From Isoetes taiwanensis (taxonomy: Eukaryota; Streptophyta; Lycopodiopsida; Isoetales; Isoetaceae): a stretch of DNA of 64,000 nucleotides. The translations under genes were made by a program, and so were the position numbers. This document shows, one piece after another, positions 11,801 to 23,179 of the stretch. The notes beneath the pieces are model-generated. The model did no database searches. It saw only the letters and a list, made by a program, of their open reading frames with translations, and had not been told where the DNA came from. The stretch is from the NCBI GenBank assembly GCA_021234155.1, contig JAJEKV010000011.1, positions 9,651,712 to 9,715,711 of the forward strand. The letters are read 5' to 3'. How positions within the stretch are numbered: position 1 is the stretch's first letter; each line of letters opens with the position of its first letter.

Positions 11801-13391
11801 TGTGACGTTCCAGCATAATATACGCCCCAATACGTATATTATACTGCCACGTCACACGTACATGTCACAAGTGACATGTACTTGAGAGTAGGACAACGTT
11901 GCACCTAGGAGCTAAAGGTTGCACCTAGGGGGCAACCTTGGATGTTGGGTATGTAATTAAACATACACAACAAAAGGTTCCTTGTTCATCCATTTCCAAA
12001 TGGCTTAAAGCCATTTGCCCATGTGGATGCCCTAACCTAGATAGGGTCTATATAAGGGCTAAAACCCTAGACCCTAGCTCTCCTTTCACTTTGCCAATTA
12101 GGGTTTTCTAGAGCTTCCTTTCCTCCTTCGCAATTAGGGCTTTCCCAGGCCAATTCGCCAAGGTAAGGCTCGAAATCGCATTGCCAGTTCTCGAAAAGTC
12201 GGATTTGCACAACAAAGTTGCCGAAGTAGCACCGCCTTCGCAAGATCAGAGCATGGACGCCCCGAGGATCGAGCAAGCCAAGGAGCAGTATCTAGTTGTT
12301 CTCACAGTGCAAAACCGTCTTCAGCGCGGGGCAATATGCCGGTTTAGTATGTTAGATCATCTCGAAGCCTTGTAGATCCCTAGATCCGAGACTCTAACGA
12401 ATGAACCTAACATTGGATGTTAAGTAGATAGATTGATATGATTCTCTATCTCTGCTCGCCGATATTGCATGTATTTCACTGCGGATCTCCTTGTTGTGGG
12501 AAGGGGGTAGAGACCTAAAGGTCGTGGTAGAAGATGCTCCTAGCATAGCACCTTAGTTCCCACATAATTGCGCCCCGTGGTACGTGAGCCCACCCGGGCC
12601 GTGGTGAAGGGGCAAGGCCGGTTGATAAGGAGGAACTTGTCTCATCAAGGACCCACCCCTCCGGGTAGTAAAGCCTATCTGGGGTCTTTGGCCGGCTAGG
12701 CTTAATGGCTTGTCACCTGCGTGGGCAAGGCATGAGCTCGACACTGTGGGGTGGTGGACATGACCTTCCAAAGGAGTTCAAGTCGAATAAGGGCAAAGGG
12801 GCCCTCTAGCCGCCAAGGGATGAGCATGGATACCTCCGAGGAGAGGCAGCTCTCTTCCCCGCCTCATCGGGTTGGGGAGATGCAACCCGCCAGTAGTAGC
12901 CCCTCCGCTATTCACCCGGCGCAGCTACGGCCAAGTCCCAACACTTTTCAGCCTACTCGCAAAGTGTGCACCTGGAGGGGCGGATGGAGTGGACTACCCT
13001 AAGCCATGTTCTATGCCAGCCAAATCCATTGCCATGAATTCATGCCCCGCAATGAACTCGAGAGGCCTAGCCGCCGGGCCATCCCCTTGAGTCCGAGCCC
13101 CGGTAGGATCTTTCCTTTGTATTATTGTTATGAAGGTATTGCCGACTCTGTGATGTTGCTATTGTTATGGTGATTGTGTTGTATATTATTAGTTGTGCTC
13201 ACGTTTGTTTGTTACGCTTCCGCAGATAGGTCGATCCGATGGAAGACGGATGAATGACACATCCACTCTTCCCTTGCTGGCTCTGCCCCCATGGGAGTGG
13301 AGTCGTGGATGGCCCCCCCGCCCGCACCGCTGGGGGGAATGCTCCTCCTTCAATAATGATGCGGCAACGATAAGGAGTAGGGGACGCCACA
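11801..13391 (+). mobile_element. Solo LTR nested in the Tat-like element (GCCTC duplication)
   Basis: A 1,591-bp sequence begins TGTGACGTTCC and ends GACGCCACA, flanked exactly by GCCTC at 11796-11800 and 13392-13396. There is no primer site or interior after it, so it is a solo LTR left by LTR-LTR recombination after insertion. It is clearly homologous over long stretches to the 38019-39515 LTR, for example in the GTTACGCTTCCGCAG and GAGTAGGGGACG blocks. A TATA box (TATATAAGG) lies at 12050-12058, and a short ATGGACGCC-starting frame at 12253 also exists in the other copy at 38402. Confidence 0.9.
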
Positions 13392-13449
13392 GCCTCCAAG
13401 TAGGAGAAGTGAGCAGACCTCAAGCTCCGAACCTATCGATCCCATTGGA

Positions 13450-14490
13450 ATGCCCAGTTCAAGCAATGTGCCTCCTAATTTGACTCTGCCTCCTATTTTT
13501 GAACTGAACCTACCAATTACTCCTCCTATTTTTGAGCCCAGCATGAATGCCAATCAATTCTTGAAGACATTTGAAGACTATTACAAAGATTATGGTAATA
13601 AAAAGGTTGTAAGTTCTCCTCAATTTGTGAAGTGTATGAAATCTAGTGAACCCAAGCGTGGTGTGAACATGTTACTACTGTTATGGGTACTAATACTTAT
13701 GAGAGTCTTGTAGAACAGTTCTTGAGCAGTTTGAAGGTCACAAGACCACAAGAGCTGGCCAATGAGCTTCAAACTTTCTCGATTCAAGTGGAGAGAGCAT
13801 CAATCAATATGTTGAAAGATTCAAAGGCCTACCTTAGAAAATGCCAAAAGAGTCATATCCCCACTCCATCCCTCTTCTTTGTAGCTGCTTTTATCAAAGG
13901 TCTAGCTCCTAGGCCAAGAATTCACAAGAAAATGCTTAGGATCCAAAACCAAGAAGGTTTTGATTCTATACATAAAGCCTTTGCCAAAGCTACCTCTATA
14001 TCTCAAGAGAATTATCTTTCCTACTCCGACACTTGCCATCCACATGTTTCAGATCCTTTCTATCCTGATTATGAACAAGAGCCCGTGTATGTTGTGAAGG
14101 AAAAGAGGAAAGCCAAGGTTGAGGAAGAAGCTCAATCCAATGAATCAAAAGTCGATGGCCAAGATGATCGAACTATAGCAGAGTTGACTAAGCAACTCAT
14201 GGAGATGAAAAATAACATAAAAACTTATCCACCATGCATTCATTGCACCAAGAATACTCACCCTAGTGACATTTGTTATTACAGGGCTTGCTTGAAGTGT
14301 GGGAAAAAGGTCATTATGGAAAGGTTTGCCCAAAGGTGCAAGTTCCTAAGGAGATTGGCCATTATGAGGATAGGTGCTTGGTGAAGGAGTATTTGGAGAA
14401 ACAAGAACAAGGCAAAAAGGTCGAGACTAGTGCATCCGTGAGATTCTTGGAAGAAGAAGCATTCCAGAAGCAAATCATGGCAAGATAAAA
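13450..14490 (+). pseudogene. Gag of the Tat-like element, frameshifted
   Basis: The first frame starts MPSSSNVPPN (13450), and a frameshift near 13680 leads to a 233-codon frame containing the retrotransposon Gag helical region (FLSSLK...ELANELQTFSIQVERAS) and a charged linker. A cysteine-rich zinc-knuckle-like segment follows (CIHCTKNTHPSDICYY, then CLKCGKK at ~14290), with its remainder (GHYGKVCPK) in another frame. Gag would package the RNA in virus-like particles. Start choice is by position only. Base composition matches the rest of the element. Confidence 0.7.
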
Positions 14491-14765
14491 ACTAGAGCTA
14501 TGGTCGAGAACAAGAAGGATGCAAACTCGTGTCAAGTGCCAAGAGAAGGAAATTCAAAAAGAAGATCAAGCTTATCGGTAATAGCTCCTCCCCTCACCGA
14601 AAGATTTCGTAAAAAAGACAAAGATTTGGATGACTTTGAACATATTCTTAAGAATTCTAAGGTAACTTTGGATTTATTGACTCTGTTGAGGATTGCTCCT
14701 AGCTATAGGCGAAAAGTGATCAACTCTAGTAATGTAGAAACAAAGGTCTTTTTGCTTCTGAAATT

Positions 14766-15150
14766 GTGCCGACTCGTGAAGAGGAAGACCCCGTGCCTTT
14801 ACATGTTCAAAGAAAAATTGGTACTCATCAACTTCCTAGAGTTTTGTTAGATGGTGGTTCTTCTTTGAATGTGATGCCTCAAAGATATAATGCAAAAATG
14901 TGGATTGAAGATCACAAAACCTTCACCAATGGTGTTGAGATCATTTTCTAATGCTAAAATCATGCATTTAGGTGTTGTTACAAAACCAAAGGAAACCGAG
15001 GGGATTGTGGTTCAAGCTAGTTTTTGTAGTTGCTTTCGAGTTTGGCAACAAAGACTACCGACATCTATGACTTGTTACTTGGCGAGATGGATGTCTACAG
15101 CTGATGCCGACACTGTATGGTCAAAAGGAGAGTGTACCATATCTGATGGA
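14766..15150 (+). pseudogene. Retropepsin-like protease region of the Tat-like element
   Basis: The segment RVLLDGGSSLNVMP (~14835) is the Ty3/gypsy protease active site, with DGG instead of the commoner DSG/DTG. It is followed in another frame by the flap-to-C-terminal part ending in an ARWMSTADAD...TVWSKGECTI pattern, typical of this lineage. At least one frameshift (~14940) separates the halves. The protease would cut the Gag-Pol polyprotein. Confidence 0.65.
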
Positions 15151-15334
15151 GTTAAAAGGACAACTCTCTACAACAAATCAGGGAGTACTAATATCTGTAG
15201 TTTTTTGGAAGAAGAAATGCTTGAACAAAGCACCATGGGATTCTACAAACTACCTCTAGCCATGGATCTCCTGGATGAGTTGGTACCCTCTTACTCTTCT
15301 AACTCGAGAGATCACAAAAATTCAGGTGTCATCC

Positions 15335-15710
15335 GGGTTTGATGGTGGAATATCTGTTAAGCTAGGGGTGGCATCTTCTTCTGCTATAATCAAAGATTGT
15401 GCTAACAGATTGCTTTCAAAGGTTGGCAGGATACATGTTGGTATAACCTCCAATATGGCTGAGTACAGAGCCCTTTTGGCTGGCTTGCAAGAAGCTATTT
15501 CATTAGGACTGACTGAAGTAACCATTTATGGTGACTCTCAACTAATATGCAGGCAGGTCAATGGTGAGTATCAAGCCAAGAACCAAGAAATGCTATTGCT
15601 TTGAAGAGGAAGCTTTGAGCTGGTTGAGCAAATTTAACAAATGGAGTTTGAATTACATACCAAGGGATGAAAATTGTGAAGCGTATGCCCTATGCGTAAG
15701 TGTCTTTAGC
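15335..15710 (+). pseudogene. Archaeal-type RNase H domain placed before the reverse transcriptase
   Basis: The frame shows the hallmarks of the archaeal-like RNase H found in Tat retrotransposons: DGGISVK (first Asp), NMAEYRALLAGLQEA (catalytic Glu) and IYGDSQLICRQVNGEY (second Asp), then a broken NYIPRDEN segment near 15655. In Tat elements described so far this domain follows RT-RNase H, between it and integrase. Here it sits between protease and RT, about 150 bp before the RT leader frame at 15749. The open frame stops at 15602-15604 and is frameshifted after that. Confidence 0.75.
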
Positions 15711-15748
15711 TAGATTACCTTGCTGAAGGAGCTATCAAAGAAGAAGAG

Positions 15749-16840
15749 TTGGAACATGAAGAGATTGCACAACTACATCCCATTCTGGTAATAGATGCTC
15801 AACAAGAGAAAGAGTTAAAAGAACTGACTATTACCAAGAATGATGAGATTAGAACTCTGTTTCTAGGAGATATGTTTAAAACTCAGAAAGAAGCATCATT
15901 ACAAGAATTCTTTGAAGAATGGAAAGATGTATTTGCATGGGATTACACAGAGTTGGTAGGTGTAAAGACCGAGATATGTGAATTTGAAATAAAGATGAAA
16001 GAAGGAACCAAACCCGTCATGCAAAACCGAAAAAGATAAATAGATCCTTGCTAACTTTGATCAGAGAGGAATTATTAAAGATGAAAGAAGCTGAAGTTAT
16101 CACCGAGATAACCAACCCCTGAATGGTCAGTCATGCATAGTACCGTTGAAAAAAAAGAACAAAACTATAATATGCATAGATTATAGAGACCTTAATAAGG
16201 CTACTATAAAAAGATCAAGTATCCACTTCCCTTTCTAGAAGAGGTGCTTCATGCAACTGCCGGTAAAGAGATTTATTCATTTCTAGATGGATTTTCGTGT
16301 TTTAATCAGATTAAAATCAAGGAAGCGTACTCAAGCTAAGACCTCCTTCATAACCCCTTGGGGAACCTTTGCCATGCAAAAAATGCCCTTTGGATTGATG
16401 AATGCATCCGCTACATTCCAAAGGGCTATGGATAAAATCTTTCAAAGCATGCCTCTTGATAAATTTAGGGTGTTTCTTGATGACCTTTGCCTAGGAACAC
16501 TGATAGAGCAACACATGAAACTTCTGACTATGATTATGAGTCTGTGCAGAGAAAGTGGTGTATGATTAAATCCAAAGAAGTGTATCTTTCTATGTTCAAA
16601 AGGTGAACCGTTAGGACATGAAGTATCTGCTCAAGGAATCAAAGTCTCAGAGGGTAAGATGGAAGCACTCAAGAGAGTAGTGCCACCTAAAACTCTGAGG
16701 CAAGTTAAGAGCTTTATGGGACTGACTAGTTTTTTAAGAATCTATGTACCTAATTTCTCACATATTATGGGTCCTATAGCAAATCTGACAAGAGTAGGCA
16801 AGTACAAAGAAAACATGAGAGCAAACATATGGAAGTAAAT
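15749..16840 (+). pseudogene. Reverse transcriptase of the Tat-like element, decayed
   Basis: An N-terminal frame (15749-16039) resembles the RT connector with FEEWKDVFAWDYTE. A second frame (16287-16565) has TPWGTFAMQKMPFGLMNASA (RT motif region) and FRVFLDDLCL, a damaged form of the YxDD active-site box with the Tyr replaced by Leu. A third unlabelled stretch to about 16840 shows the thumb region (LNPKKCIFLCSKGEPLGHEV). Stops and frameshifts separate all three. Order and motifs are those of Ty3/gypsy. Confidence 0.75.
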
Positions 16841-16851
16841 TGACACCGTGA

Positions 16852-17300
16852 GTGCCAGTCGCTTTTGAGTTATTCATCACTCGAATTTCTCAATCCGAAG
16901 CTTTAAAACCACCTGATCATAGCCTTCCTTTTAAAGCTTATATAAGTATCACTAACAAGGTCACGTTGGCATTTCTCTATCAAGCAGATCATGGCATAAT
17001 AGCCTTTACAAGCAAGATATGGTCGAATACGAAATGAGATATGCTAGATTGGAAAAAAGTGCCGCAGAATAATGTGGTTCCTACAAAGACTTGGACATAT
17101 TGTCCAACACAATGAGGTAAAGGTGCTCATGCACCAAAAATCCCTTCCATTATTATTTCAAAAAAAGTCAAAGCAAAGCCAAATTATGCGGGGCCTCGCA
17201 AAAATTCAAGATTATAATCTTAGTGTCAAAACAACAAAACCATTAAGAGCCCTAGTGATTATCTTACGTAGAGAGCTTTTGAATTTGAGGATTTTGAAGG
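16852..17300 (+). pseudogene. Ty3/gypsy RNase H remnant
   Basis: Fragments such as PFKAYISITNKVTLAFLYQ and FTSKIWSNTK match the layout of the gypsy RNase H after RT (connection strand, then the SRKL-type block), but the catalytic Asp and Glu are not recognisable. Several stops occur. This would be the second, degenerate RNase H of a dual-RNase-H element. Confidence 0.45.
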
Positions 17301-17301
17301 A

Positions 17302-18240
17302 TTGCAGGACATGGAAACACCTCAGGAGACTGGAGATTCTACCAACCTTGTTTTGTCTAGCAAGATGAATGAGGATTGGCAGTTTGACCTTATTGAATTT
17401 CTGCAGAATGGAGAGCTGCCTAAAAACATGGATACTAAGCAAACCAGAAGATTTAGAGCTAAAGCTAAAACATTCAAGATGGTAGGAGATGTGTTGTGCA
17501 AGATTGATTATAATGGAGTGCTGTTGAGATGTGTCAACAGATCCGTCGAGCTGATTGTGGAAGCATGTCATGAAGGCATTTGTGGTGGGCATTTTGCACC
17601 AAACCACCGCAAAAGAAGATCATCGTGTCAGGCTACTTCGGCCAAGTTTGTTCAAAGATTGTTATGAGACAATCAAAAGATGCCATAAATGTCAAATTCA
17701 TGGTAGAAGAATCCTTCAACCCGCCTCTTCATCGGGTATTGTATCTCCCCGGTCCTTTTCAAATTTGGGGATTGGATTTTATAGGGCCTATATTTCCTAA
17801 TCTCAAGGTAGGCATGAATACATCCTAGTTGCTACGATTATTTTACTAAATGGGTGGAAGCAACTCCACTTAAACAGCAAATGCTCGACAACTGCAAGAT
17901 TTTTACATGAGCACATATGCACCAGGTTTGGCATTCCTTTCAAAATTGTATCTGATAGGGGAACACAGTTCATAAATGATGTCATTAGTAATTTACTGAA
18001 AGCATTAAAGGTCAAACATGTGAAAAGTTCTCGCCTATTATCCCTCAAGGCAATGGGCAAGCCAATCAACAAACAAAGTGTTGAAGAGCATCCTAAAAGA
18101 ACAAATAAGTTCATAAAAAGATTGGCATGTTAAACCGCATGATGCATTGTGGGCATATAGGACCATCAGAAAAATGCTACTAACCATACACCTTTTAGCC
18201 TTGTCTATGGTATTGAAGTGTGGTCCCAGCTTGAACCGAA
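17302..18240 (+). pseudogene. Integrase zinc-binding and core region, decayed
   Basis: The first frame ends with an HHCC-type zinc-binding start (EACHEGICGGHFAPNH). The adjacent frame has GPFQIWGLDFIGPIFPN (first catalytic Asp). A stop-ridden stretch (17830-18230) contains IVSDRGTQF-like coding in pieces (second Asp). The wording WGLDFIGP is typical of Tat/Athila integrases. Integrase would join the cDNA ends to the host DNA. It is not functional here. Confidence 0.7.
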
Positions 18241-18648
18241 TTGCCATCACTCAAAGTTGGCAATGAAGATCCGAGATGCAAAATAGAGGATGCTTACAAA
18301 GACAAAAATGAGAAGTTGCCGATGCTTGAAGAAGAGAGGCTGGAAGCTGAGAATGTGAACCTGAGGAAAAAAGCTAAGGATGTAGCAGCTTTCAAAGCTG
18401 CACACAAGTTACAAGGAAGTTTCAAAGTAAATGAATTGGTGCTCAAGTGGAATAAAGCAAAGGAAGATTCAGCAGGTAAATTTGATAGCCTATGGGAAGG
18501 CCCTTTCAAGATCCATGCAATTGCAGGTACGAATTCTTATCTTTTGCAAGAAATTGGTACAGGGAGATTGCTAGCTAATCCTATAAACACATTGCACTTG
18601 AAAAGGTATTGGGAACAAAGATGTCCCGCTTTGATCTTATTTGAGTAA
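18241..18648 (+). pseudogene. Integrase C-terminal domain
   Basis: A 135-codon frame without internal stop carries the GPY/F-like module: FDSLWEGPFKIHAIAGTNSY followed by NTLHLKRYW at the end. The upstream half is a lysine/glutamate-rich helix. It ends in a stop at 18646. It is the best-preserved frame of this copy and marks the end of Pol. There is no chromodomain, again fitting Tat/Athila rather than chromoviruses. Confidence 0.7.
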
Positions 18649-19388
18649 ACATGTTGTAGTGCTTTTAATTAGGAACTATATGATAATTCTCAAAGAATAG
18701 TTGTCGAGTCTTTGTTAGTATTTCAAGTTTAAAATGATAAAAGACATAAAAAGGAGAAAAGAAAGAAAATCAAACAAAACATAGAGTTCTAAGTAAAGTA
18801 GGTTTTGTTATTTAACAGTTTGCACTTTCAGAGAGAAGATGGTTGCTGACTGAAGGCCATATTTCAAACAAATGCTGCTTCAGGCTGAGCAAGAACTTAT
18901 TTTGTTGATGCTAACATTTTGCACCACTTGCCAGATCCATCAGACTGATCAAACTCATCAGGATGTGACTTAGCCTGCATATACATGAGACTTGTATTCT
19001 TTTTCAAATGCAGATTCCTATCAAGCAAAATATGCATCCATGGAGAAAAGTCATTTGCGTAAGATACTAACAGTTTTTTAAGTGTCATTCCAGGCTCATT
19101 TGTTTTCCTTCCATGTCCATCTGATCACTATAGCCTGGAACATATGACCATTGCTTCCAAATCTTCTCAAGCTGCTACCAAAAGTTGCCTCTCATAGTCA
19201 CTCACCTAAAGGCAACTCAGAGAGACAAGTTCAAACAAAACAAGAACACTGCTGCTGATCATGTCAATTATTCCAACAGTTTCTGAAGACCACCTGTCAG
19301 TCTGTGTATTCATATTCATAGTCAAATTTTCTAACTGAATATCACAGGCTGAGGGGACCAGCCACATCCTTTCCTTTGTTTAGCATCA
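18649..19388 (+). other. Non-coding 3' region between Pol and 3' LTR
   Basis: 740 bp without coding capacity, ending at the 3' LTR. No additional ORF is visible. Confidence 0.5.
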
Positions 19389-21944
19389 TGTTGCCTGACT
19401 ATAGCAGGCAACATGTACAAGGCTCCTGAGCAATATCACAGGCAAACAACTTGAAGACCAAGAGTACTGAGACCAAAAAACTTGAAGACAAAGATGCTGA
19501 TGAAGAACCCAAAGGATGACTTTAAGTCAAGACACAAGTTCACAACTCAAACTCCAAGGATTGAATGCATTTTCTAGCTCTGAAGGCACTTATGAGGTTT
19601 GGAAGACCCCTGTGAAGATGGCAAGCTATGATATGGTATTTATCCTTCTCATATTGTGAAGATTCTCTATTTGCCTTTTGTACCATCATACCATCATCCT
19701 TATCCCATTTTTCCACCCTCATTGCCTTTTCACATCCTATACCATCATGTATTTTATGTATAACCATTTGTTTCATAGTTGACCTACCATGACCTAGGGC
19801 ACATTTTCCAAGGAAGTTGTCAGATCTAAAAGTTGCCTAGCATCAAACTCTATATCACCATTCTCATCTCATGCCTTGCCATTCCATTGTCACACACTTC
19901 ATACCAAGTAGCTAAAGCAAAACATATGTGCTAAGCATAAAAAATACAAAAAACACAAAGATGCCTAGTCACCATCTCCAAGTGACATGGCATGATGACT
20001 AGATGTACATGTCATCACCTCCAAAGTTACTTTGGTCCACTCATCATTTGCTACCTTCATGTCTCATTCACCATGTTGCCACCTAAGCACCAAATTTCCA
20101 CATCATCACATCACTCCACATCATCAAATGATGACTAGGCGAGTTTTAACCAAACTCAAAAAATTGGTCAACCAAATGATCAAATTACCTTGGGAAGTGA
20201 ACCTACTAGCCTTGTTTACCCTAGTTGACCTATTTCTATCCTTCCACTACATTTTCACCTATTGCCACCTCATCATCAATTGGGGCAAAATACCTTGTTT
20301 GACCAACACATATCACATTGACCTTGCCCAGTCATTCATCTTTTTAACAAAAAAATCAAAATATTATTTTTCCAAAATTTGTCCTTGCCATCTTGAAGCT
20401 CCCTTGAAAGTATGCCACCTGGCACAAAAAATCTCAAAAAAAGACCCTATATAGACCTTCAAATTTCATTTCTTGGGAACCGTGCCCCATGCCAAAAAAT
20501 GCAAAAATTTTCCTATTCTACCCCCCATCTATCTACCCTCTTATCCTCGCCAAGTGGCCCCCCGCATGCCAAGTCGAAACACGAGCCGAAGCTTGGCGTG
20601 GGAGGAGACCACGTCGAGAAAGGAAAATAGCTCCCTATTTATACCTTGTCCCACTTTTTGATCTCAGGCTCGTGGGATATATCATGCCGAACCCTAAAAT
20701 TTGAATTTTCCAAGAAACCACCTTTCTGTTGAGCCAAACGGGGTGATCATGGCATCTGTTGGCCGGTTTTGTCCTACTCCACTGAAAGAACAACCCAATT
20801 AAACCAAAACCGTGGCATTGATTGCGAATTTGCCAAGATCTGACCGTAGACAGGGGACTTTAAAAAAGGGGGTTTGTTCCACTGAATTTTTTCGAGGGCC
20901 ATAAGCGGATTTGAAGACCAGGAACGTGAAGTCGTGACGTCTACAGAGCTTGCAGAAGATCCTCCTGCTTCGGAAATCAAAATCTGAGGCATATGTAATG
21001 AGATATCCTTGAATTTTTTGAAACTTGAAGTTTATTTTGATTGAGTTGTTCTTGAATGATCCAGTCGGGCATTCTTGAATAATCTGTGTTGTGAATTTGC
21101 TATTTTGACTTAATGAAAATCGGAATTTGGGAGAAGAGTGTGTGAAAGTATGATTGAACTCATTTTGCTATGCTTTGTCATTTGCACTTGAGCAAAAGGG
21201 AATTGAGCAGAGTATAACTAGTGCTTGTGTAAGTCATAAAAAAAAAAAAAAATAGAAATGTCCTGCAGAGCATACGTCCTTTAAGAAAAACTAAAAAAAA
21301 ATAGATCTTCTTCTTTAAATCACCTGTTAGTTTGAAGGCATCTCTAGTATCCAGGCAACCATCAGAGGTATCAGTAGTGAGTATTGAGAGCAAAAAAAAA
21401 CGAGAGAAAGGGAATTGACAATTAGAGTGTAAGAACTGTTACAGGCATTGCCATTGAAACTCGGGCAATGCATGTTACAGTAAGAATTTAGGCTTTGTTT
21501 GAACCAAGTGAGCACATGCACGTGACCTACAGGAGCATACCTAGGTGTGGGAATTTGTTTTATCACAAAAAGATCATTGCTCAGCATTTGGCAGAATCGA
21601 GCTCGCTGTCTAGGCCATTGACCAAAAATTGACCCAGTCAGGAAGTTGATTTGTGAGAAATCTGTAAACACTTAGCTTGTAGGCTTTTCACAGCAGTTTC
21701 CTGGTGTTGGCTAGTACACTTTGGTAAAGAATTCAAGTGCTTTTGAAATACATGCATAGTTTGGTGAATGTTTGAATGCTGCTAGCTTCTTTTGCTTTAG
21801 GGATTCTAGTGGATTTGGTATTTCCTTGCAAAGTCAGAGATGTTTTGCAGTACAGATTGATCACCTCAAGTGATCTGGAGGTCCTGACCATCAAAACACC
21901 TTTGTAAGGCCCCAGTTGGAGACCATCCAGGATAATCTCCAACA
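19389..21944 (+). repeat. 3' LTR of the Tat-like element
   Basis: Direct repeat of 9296-11724. TATA-like TATTTATA at 20636-20643. It keeps the ~150-bp segment missing from the 5' LTR. A short purine tract (GAGGGGAC) lies about 30 bp upstream rather than directly against the LTR, so the polypurine tract is uncertain. Confidence 0.9.
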
Positions 21945-22685
21945 TGCGACTATTAATGGCATAATCATTCATTAGAAGGAAGCAACACACTCATATAATG
22001 GATTTACAATCTCTCTAAAGGCACGAATCCTTTAAAATCTTTTAATAGATTTTGAAGTCACCTCTACTTTTAAACTACAATTTCTCACATACATATATTC
22101 ATTATTAGACGTCTTATTAAAACAATGGGCCGTACTTTACATTGTTTAGAATTCGTTTAGTTTGAAATAGTTCAAGGTTTGTCAAGGATAGAGAGTTCAG
22201 ATAAAGATTGATCCGTCCACCATAGATACACCCTCTGTAGATGCAAGAAAAGTTTCAACGGAGATCCATCCTAGCCAAGGAGATGGATTGTCAGTTCTGG
22301 TTAGGCTTGATTGGAGGGAGATCCATTTTGGCAAACAAAATGGATTGATCAGGAAGATTAGGCTCAATTCCCTCTGCTTATTCCACGTCACCAATCACCT
22401 GCACCTATGTGTTTCCTGCAACAAACAATTTCGTTGTACCAATATCCAAAGATTGATTACTCTGGATAGAATCGGATTGGAAAGAATGATCCAAGGAGTT
22501 AAAATGTCAAATTTATAGAAAGAAGATCATTTAGATTCTCAGGAGGAGAATTCTATTCCAGTTTGCAATCACTAGCAACAACTAGATGACTTACAAACAT
22601 CAAGAATAGCCAGAATAAGATCCTCTATTCCTGTTTGCAATCTACAGCAAGACCCAAAAGTCTTTGCAAACTTTAGGAATAGCTT

Positions 22686-22698
22686 GGCTCTGATACCA
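22686..22698 (-). promoter_or_regulatory. Primer-binding site (Met-tRNA type) of the outer element
   Basis: The minus strand reads TGGTATCAGAGCC, two bases inside the 5' LTR (22701-23179). It fixes the element's orientation. Confidence 0.75.
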
Positions 22699-22700
22699 AT

Positions 22701-23179
22701 TGACATGGTTCACAACAATGAACTATATCTTTTATCTCTTCTAAACAGAATACCAGACTTCTTTAGACAAATCATAATCTAATAACCTGTAAACCATCTA
22801 GGTTTGCTACACAATCCACAGAATAAACCGTTAATGACAAAATGATCTAAGTATGAAATAAGAAGACAAATAAGCACATGTCCAATAAACATAGCAGTTA
22901 CACCAATAACTCAGATTGGTCAAGCTCTTAGTTCACCAAAACTAAAGCTAGATCCAGATGCATTAACCAGTCTTTGGTAGTTCACTGCCCAACCGGGTCA
23001 CTCGGTGCTAAGAACTGGCAGAATTATGACAAGGCTTGCTGGCAATGGCAAAGCAACAAGCAAGGGCGGTCTATCAAAACATGATTTCGGTCACATGGTC
23101 AAGAGGATATTAGAATTAGAATTAGAGCTAAAGTAGTTTGTACAAAAAGTAATCGTCTAGTAATAACTATTCATGCCCA
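22701..23179 (-). repeat. 5' LTR of the outer non-autonomous element
   Basis: Direct repeat of 8069-8549. On the minus strand it begins TGGGCATGAATAG and ends CATGTCA next to the primer site. Confidence 0.75.

Larger units (their letters stand above)
9296..21944 (+). mobile_element. Complete Tat-like Ty3/gypsy retrotransposon with TGCGA target duplication
   Basis: LTRs of 2,429 bp (9296-11724) and 2,556 bp (19389-21944) share the ends TGTTG...CAACA and are nearly identical. The 5-bp sequence TGCGA flanks the element exactly (9291-9295 and 21945-21949), proving the boundaries. A primer site follows the 5' LTR at 11728. The interior encodes Gag, protease, an archaeal-type RNase H, reverse transcriptase, RNase H remnants and integrase, in that order, all broken by frameshifts and stops. 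The extra RNase H and the integrase motifs suggest the Tat branch. The interior also holds a solo LTR of another family. With so many stops the copy cannot be autonomous. Confidence 0.92.
8069..23179 (-). mobile_element. Outer non-autonomous LTR element, split by a 12.65-kb insertion
   Basis: Two direct repeats of about 480 bp at 8069-8549 and 22701-23179 share most of their sequence and the termini TG...CCCA on the plus strand. On the minus strand a primer site TGGTATCAGAGCC (22698-22686) lies two bases inside the right-hand copy, so the right copy is the 5' LTR and the left the 3' LTR. Removing the nested element leaves an interior of about 1.5 kb without coding capacity, hence a LARD-like, non-autonomous element of about 2.45 kb. 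The flanking pentamers (ACCAG and TCGTC) do not match, so the target duplication has decayed or the ends were rearranged. Confidence 0.75.

Noticed and set aside
12751-13483. Several GC-rich overlapping frames
   Set aside because: All lie inside the solo LTR and are not conserved as protein in the homologous LTR at 38019-39515.
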